From: Bacillota bacterium
GTDB lineage: Bacteria; Bacillota; Clostridia; DSM-8532
Assembly (NCBI GenBank): GCA_023411795.1
Contig: JAEYOK010000005.1
Span: forward strand, 1 to 64,000
Direction of reading: 5' to 3'
DNA: 64,000 bases
In this document: piece after piece, positions 62,044 to 64,000 of the stretch
Layout: every line of letters starts with the position of its first letter
Numbering within the stretch: the first letter of the stretch is position 1
Notes under the pieces: model-generated
Seen by the model: only the letters and a program-made list of their open reading frames with translations
The model's database searches: none
What the model was told of the DNA's origin: nothing
Program-made: the position numbers and the translations under genes

Positions 62044-62073
62044 AAAGGCTGTTTCGATTCCGAAACAGCCTTT
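62044..62073. terminator. Bidirectional terminator between convergent genes
   Basis: AAAGGCTGTTTCG and CGAAACAGCCTTT form a perfect 13-bp stem with a 4-base loop, between the oxoamine synthase and AbrB-like genes. It resembles the permease terminator at 58289-58321. Confidence 0.8.
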
Positions 62074-62085
62074 AAGTGTACAATC

Positions 62086-62328
62086 CTAGTCTTGCTTTAA
62101 TTCCTTCAAGCAATCAGGACAAATATTCTTGCCCTTGTAGACCTTGATATCTTTAGCATTATCGCAGAAAATACAAGCGGGCTCATATTTTCTTAGGATA
62201 ATGGTAGCTCCGTCCACATAAATTTCAAGAGCGTCTTTTTCAGCAATATCAAGCGTTCTTCTGAGCTCGATGGGTAGTACTACTCTACCAAGCTCGTCCA
62301 CTTTTCTGACAATACCTGTTGATTTCAC
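62086..62328 (-). CDS. AbrB-family transition-state regulator with zinc ribbon
   Basis: About 80 residues. The N-terminal AbrB domain (STGIVRKVDELGRVVLPIE, LRRTLDIAEKDALEIYV) binds DNA as a swapped-hairpin dimer. The C-terminal CIFC...CPDC pair is a small zinc ribbon seen in clostridial AbrB relatives. I start at GTG 62328, preceded by GGGGGGAG; a TTG one codon upstream is the alternative. Promoter at 62371-62400. Confidence 0.9.
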   Translation of the reverse strand: MKSTGIVRKVDELGRVVLPIELRRTLDIAEKDALEIYVDGATIILRKYEPACIFCDNAKDIKVYKGKNICPDCLKELKQD

Positions 62329-62370
62329 CAAACTCCCCCCAGTCTGTTTTTATTTTTCTGTACCAATAGC

Positions 62371-62400
62371 ATAATACCATAAAATTGTAAACAAGGTCAA
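62371..62400 (-). promoter_or_regulatory. Candidate promoter of the AbrB-like gene
   Basis: TTGACC (62395-62400), 18 bases, TATTAT (62371-62376) on the minus strand. Confidence 0.5.
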
Positions 62401-62474
62401 CTGAAATATCATTTTATTTACGATTTTTACTAATTTTTACTTGCGTAAATATTTACATAGTAATTTGACTGTTT

Positions 62475-62541
62475 AAGCGGTTTTCGATGAATATTTGTCC
62501 CGCTTTTTTATATGTATTAAGTGTGAGTTTTTTTAAGCGGG
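62475..62541 (+). promoter_or_regulatory. spmA upstream region: sigma-E-like promoter and alternative hairpins
   Basis: GAATATT (62489-62495), 15 bases, TATGTATT (62511-62518) fits the sigma-E consensus with two mismatches in the -10, and spmAB is sigma-E-controlled in Bacillus. AAGCGG (62475-62480), CCCGCTT (62499-62505) and AAGCGGG (62535-62541) allow the middle copy to pair with either flank. The last copy lies in the spmA ribosome-binding region. Confidence 0.4.
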
Positions 62542-62548
62542 CATCCAT

Positions 62549-63130
62549 ATGTTAAACATAATCTGGATAATAATGATATTTGCAGGTATAATCACCGGAG
62601 TCCTAACCGGCAGAACCAAGGATGTTTCAGACGCAATTCTTAAAAGCTGCGTTAATTCGGTTGAGTTAGTCATCACCATGCTTGGAGCCATGTGTCTTTG
62701 GTCCGGCATAATGAGAGTAGCACAAAAAGGCGGTCTTGTCGACAATCTTGCAAAAATTCTAAAAGGAGTTTTTAAATATCTTTTCCCCGGTATCCCTAAG
62801 AACCACCCTGCAAACGGGGCTATTGCCATGAGCATTAGTGCGGACCTTTTAGGCTTAGGGAACGCTGCAACCCCTTTGGGAATAATGGCTATGCAAGAGT
62901 TATCAAATGTTAATAATAATTCCCCCATTGCAAGTAACGCTATGGTAATGTTCGGAGTCGTTAATGCGGCATGTATCCAGCTTATTCCAACTACAGTCCT
63001 AGTTATACGCCAGCAGGCGGGATCTACGGATGTTTCTTCTGTCATGCCCTGTATTTGGATAGCATCATTTGTATCGGCCATTTCAGGAATTATAATGGCT
63101 AAGTTAATGGAAAAAAGAGCAATTGTCTGA
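62549..63130 (+). CDS. spmA: Spore maturation protein A
   Basis: 193 residues with four or five membrane helices and a nucleoside-recognition (Gate) domain. In Bacillus SpmA and SpmB are needed for full spore-core dehydration. Motifs are LGAMCLWSGIMRVAQKGGL, NAATPLGIMAMQEL and MVMFGVVNAACIQLIPTTV. The ribosome binding site is weak (AAGCGGGCATCC). It is followed by spmB with a 13-base gap. Confidence 0.93.
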   Translation: MLNIIWIIMIFAGIITGVLTGRTKDVSDAILKSCVNSVELVITMLGAMCLWSGIMRVAQKGGLVDNLAKILKGVFKYLFPGIPKNHPANGAIAMSISADLLGLGNAATPLGIMAMQELSNVNNNSPIASNAMVMFGVVNAACIQLIPTTVLVIRQQAGSTDVSSVMPCIWIASFVSAISGIIMAKLMEKRAIV

Positions 63131-63143
63131 GAGGGTGATAATA

Positions 63144-63659
63144 GTGGATTTCATTTCAAATCTTATGATACCCGCAGTGATACTTCTAATTATTCTGGTT
63201 GCCTATATCAAAGGAATCCCTGTGTTTGATGAATTTGTGGAAGGGGCAAAGGAAGGGGCAAAGACATCTTTTAACATTCTCCCCGTTATGGTGGGGATCA
63301 TAATGGCCGTTTCAGTACTTAACGCCTCCGGGCTCATTGACATTTTATCCGGTCTTATATCAAAGCCCTTAAGTATAATCGGCATTCCTCCTGAAACCAT
63401 CCCTGTCCTTTTAATCAGACCTTTTTCGGGCAGTGCATCGTTAGGAATGTTTAGCGAGCAGATAAAAAAATATGGGGCAGATTCATATATAGGAAGAACA
63501 TTATCCACCATTATGGGATCCAGCGAAACCGTTCTTTACACTCTTGCAGTATATTTTGGTGCAACTAATGTTAAAAATACCAGACATGCCATTGCTGCAT
63601 CTCTAATCTCGTCATATTTAGGAATGTTAACCGCGATATATATATGTAAGGTACTATAA
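63144..63659 (+). CDS. spmB: Spore maturation protein B
   Basis: About 171 residues, the second Gate-domain membrane protein of the pair. It has VDFISNLMIPAVILLIILVA, GAKTSFNILPVMVGIIMAV, LIRPFSGSASLGMF and MGSSETVLYTLAVYFG. I start at the GTG at 63144 because GAGAGGGTGA lies upstream; a TTG seven codons earlier falls inside spmA. A short GTGCAA/TTGCAC hairpin follows the stop. Confidence 0.93.
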   Translation: MDFISNLMIPAVILLIILVAYIKGIPVFDEFVEGAKEGAKTSFNILPVMVGIIMAVSVLNASGLIDILSGLISKPLSIIGIPPETIPVLLIRPFSGSASLGMFSEQIKKYGADSYIGRTLSTIMGSSETVLYTLAVYFGATNVKNTRHAIAASLISSYLGMLTAIYICKVL

Positions 63660-63759
63660 GTGCAATCTTGCACCTAATCTTCCTCTCTGCAATATGATGA
63701 TAGTGCAGGCAAAAGACGCTTCTTTTTAGAGGTTCTTTCAAAAGAGGAGGCATGAGGGC

Positions 63760-64000
63760 ATGGGCATCTCTATGTCTAAAGAAGTAGTAAATATCATTAA
63801 TGTGGGTATGAAATACCAATCTCCGAACGGCGAGATTAGCGCCATCGAAGATATTACTTTCTCAGTTGATAAAGGAGAATTTATCAGCCTAGTAGGACCG
63901 AGCGGCTGTGGCAAATCGACTCTTCTTTCAATTATATCGGGGCTTATTAAGCCGACTCAGGGCAAGGTTTACATCGAAAATGAAGAAGTGTTCAAAACCT
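63760..64000 (+). CDS. ABC transporter ATP-binding protein, partial
   Basis: The first 80 codons run off the window end. The ATG at 63760 follows GAGGAGG by 9 bases; a second in-frame ATG lies four codons later. The product has a conserved A-loop region (VGMKYQSPNGEISAIEDI) and Walker A LVGPSGCGKSTLLSIISG. The subtype is like nitrate/sulfonate/taurine or thiamine-precursor importers (SsuB/TauB/ThiZ). No permease or binding protein is in view. Confidence 0.85.
   Translation, partial: MGISMSKEVVNIINVGMKYQSPNGEISAIEDITFSVDKGEFISLVGPSGCGKSTLLSIISGLIKPTQGKVYIENEEVFKT

Overview
The window comes from an endospore-forming, anaerobic, low-GC Clostridia-type Firmicute. I infer a Ruminiclostridium/Acetivibrio-like relative but cannot name a species. 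The evidence is the spore genes (spoVAC-AD-AE, spoIIE, spoVG, spoVT, spmA-spmB, a SpoVK-like AAA protein), a single-chain clostridial-type FGAM synthetase, the rplU-prp-rpmA operon with a cleavable L27 leader, strong AGGAGG ribosome binding sites and A/T-rich intergenic DNA. Most genes lie on the minus strand.

Layout. 1-2050: spoVA operon with a small membrane ORF in front. 2178-4547: ClpE/ClpC-type ATPase. 4757-6743: an RsbV-RsbW-SigB-like partner-switching module plus an extra HATPase protein. 6768-12317: a membrane J-domain-like protein, lysS, greA, an unrecognised gene and guaB. 12747-14288: TPR-GGDEF protein. 14285-17617: the conserved spoVG-glmU-prs-pth block, in which GlmU has a degenerate uridyltransferase half. 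17948-21743: murC converging on spoIIE. 22059-27203: a two-component system divergent from an ABC exporter. 27206-31183: SpoVK-like ATPase, HAD phosphatase, pcrA. 31692-38008: FAD protein, spoVT, efp, an M24 peptidase, aroQ, a UbiA prenyltransferase and an endonuclease IV-like protein. 38132-40846: yhbY, obg, rpmA, prp, rplU. 41259-41384: a tiny hydrophobic peptide gene. 41479-46709: two tandem surface beta-propeller paralogues and a surface M14 carboxypeptidase. 46736-50506: purL. 50978-54314: a complete agr-type peptide quorum-sensing locus. 54401-58077: response regulator, histidine kinase, HtrA. 58352-62030: NCS2 permease, an SDR and a serine-palmitoyltransferase-like enzyme. 62086-64000: AbrB-like regulator, spmAB and the start of an ABC ATPase.

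The most interesting system is the agr locus. AgrB (53395-53988) overlaps a 47-codon agrD (53255-53398) whose product carries a TSCVYWL core. A hairpin that pairs fully only in the minus-strand RNA lies between agrD and the regulator genes, which are in the order agrA then agrC. A direct repeat with an exact 21-bp period lies upstream of agrB and is a candidate AgrA binding site. A second candidate system is a serine-palmitoyltransferase-like enzyme divergent from an SDR, suggesting a sphingolipid-type long-chain base pathway.

Non-coding structure is rich. A dispersed repeat family with core GGGGACGGTT occurs at six places, including a perfect palindrome with 30-bp arms and a copy that supplies the C-terminus of ClpE. 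Two related MITE-like elements lie at 21905-22054 and 31342-31580. Several three-part repeats can form mutually exclusive hairpins. I saw no rRNA, tRNA, CRISPR array, prophage or transposase gene.
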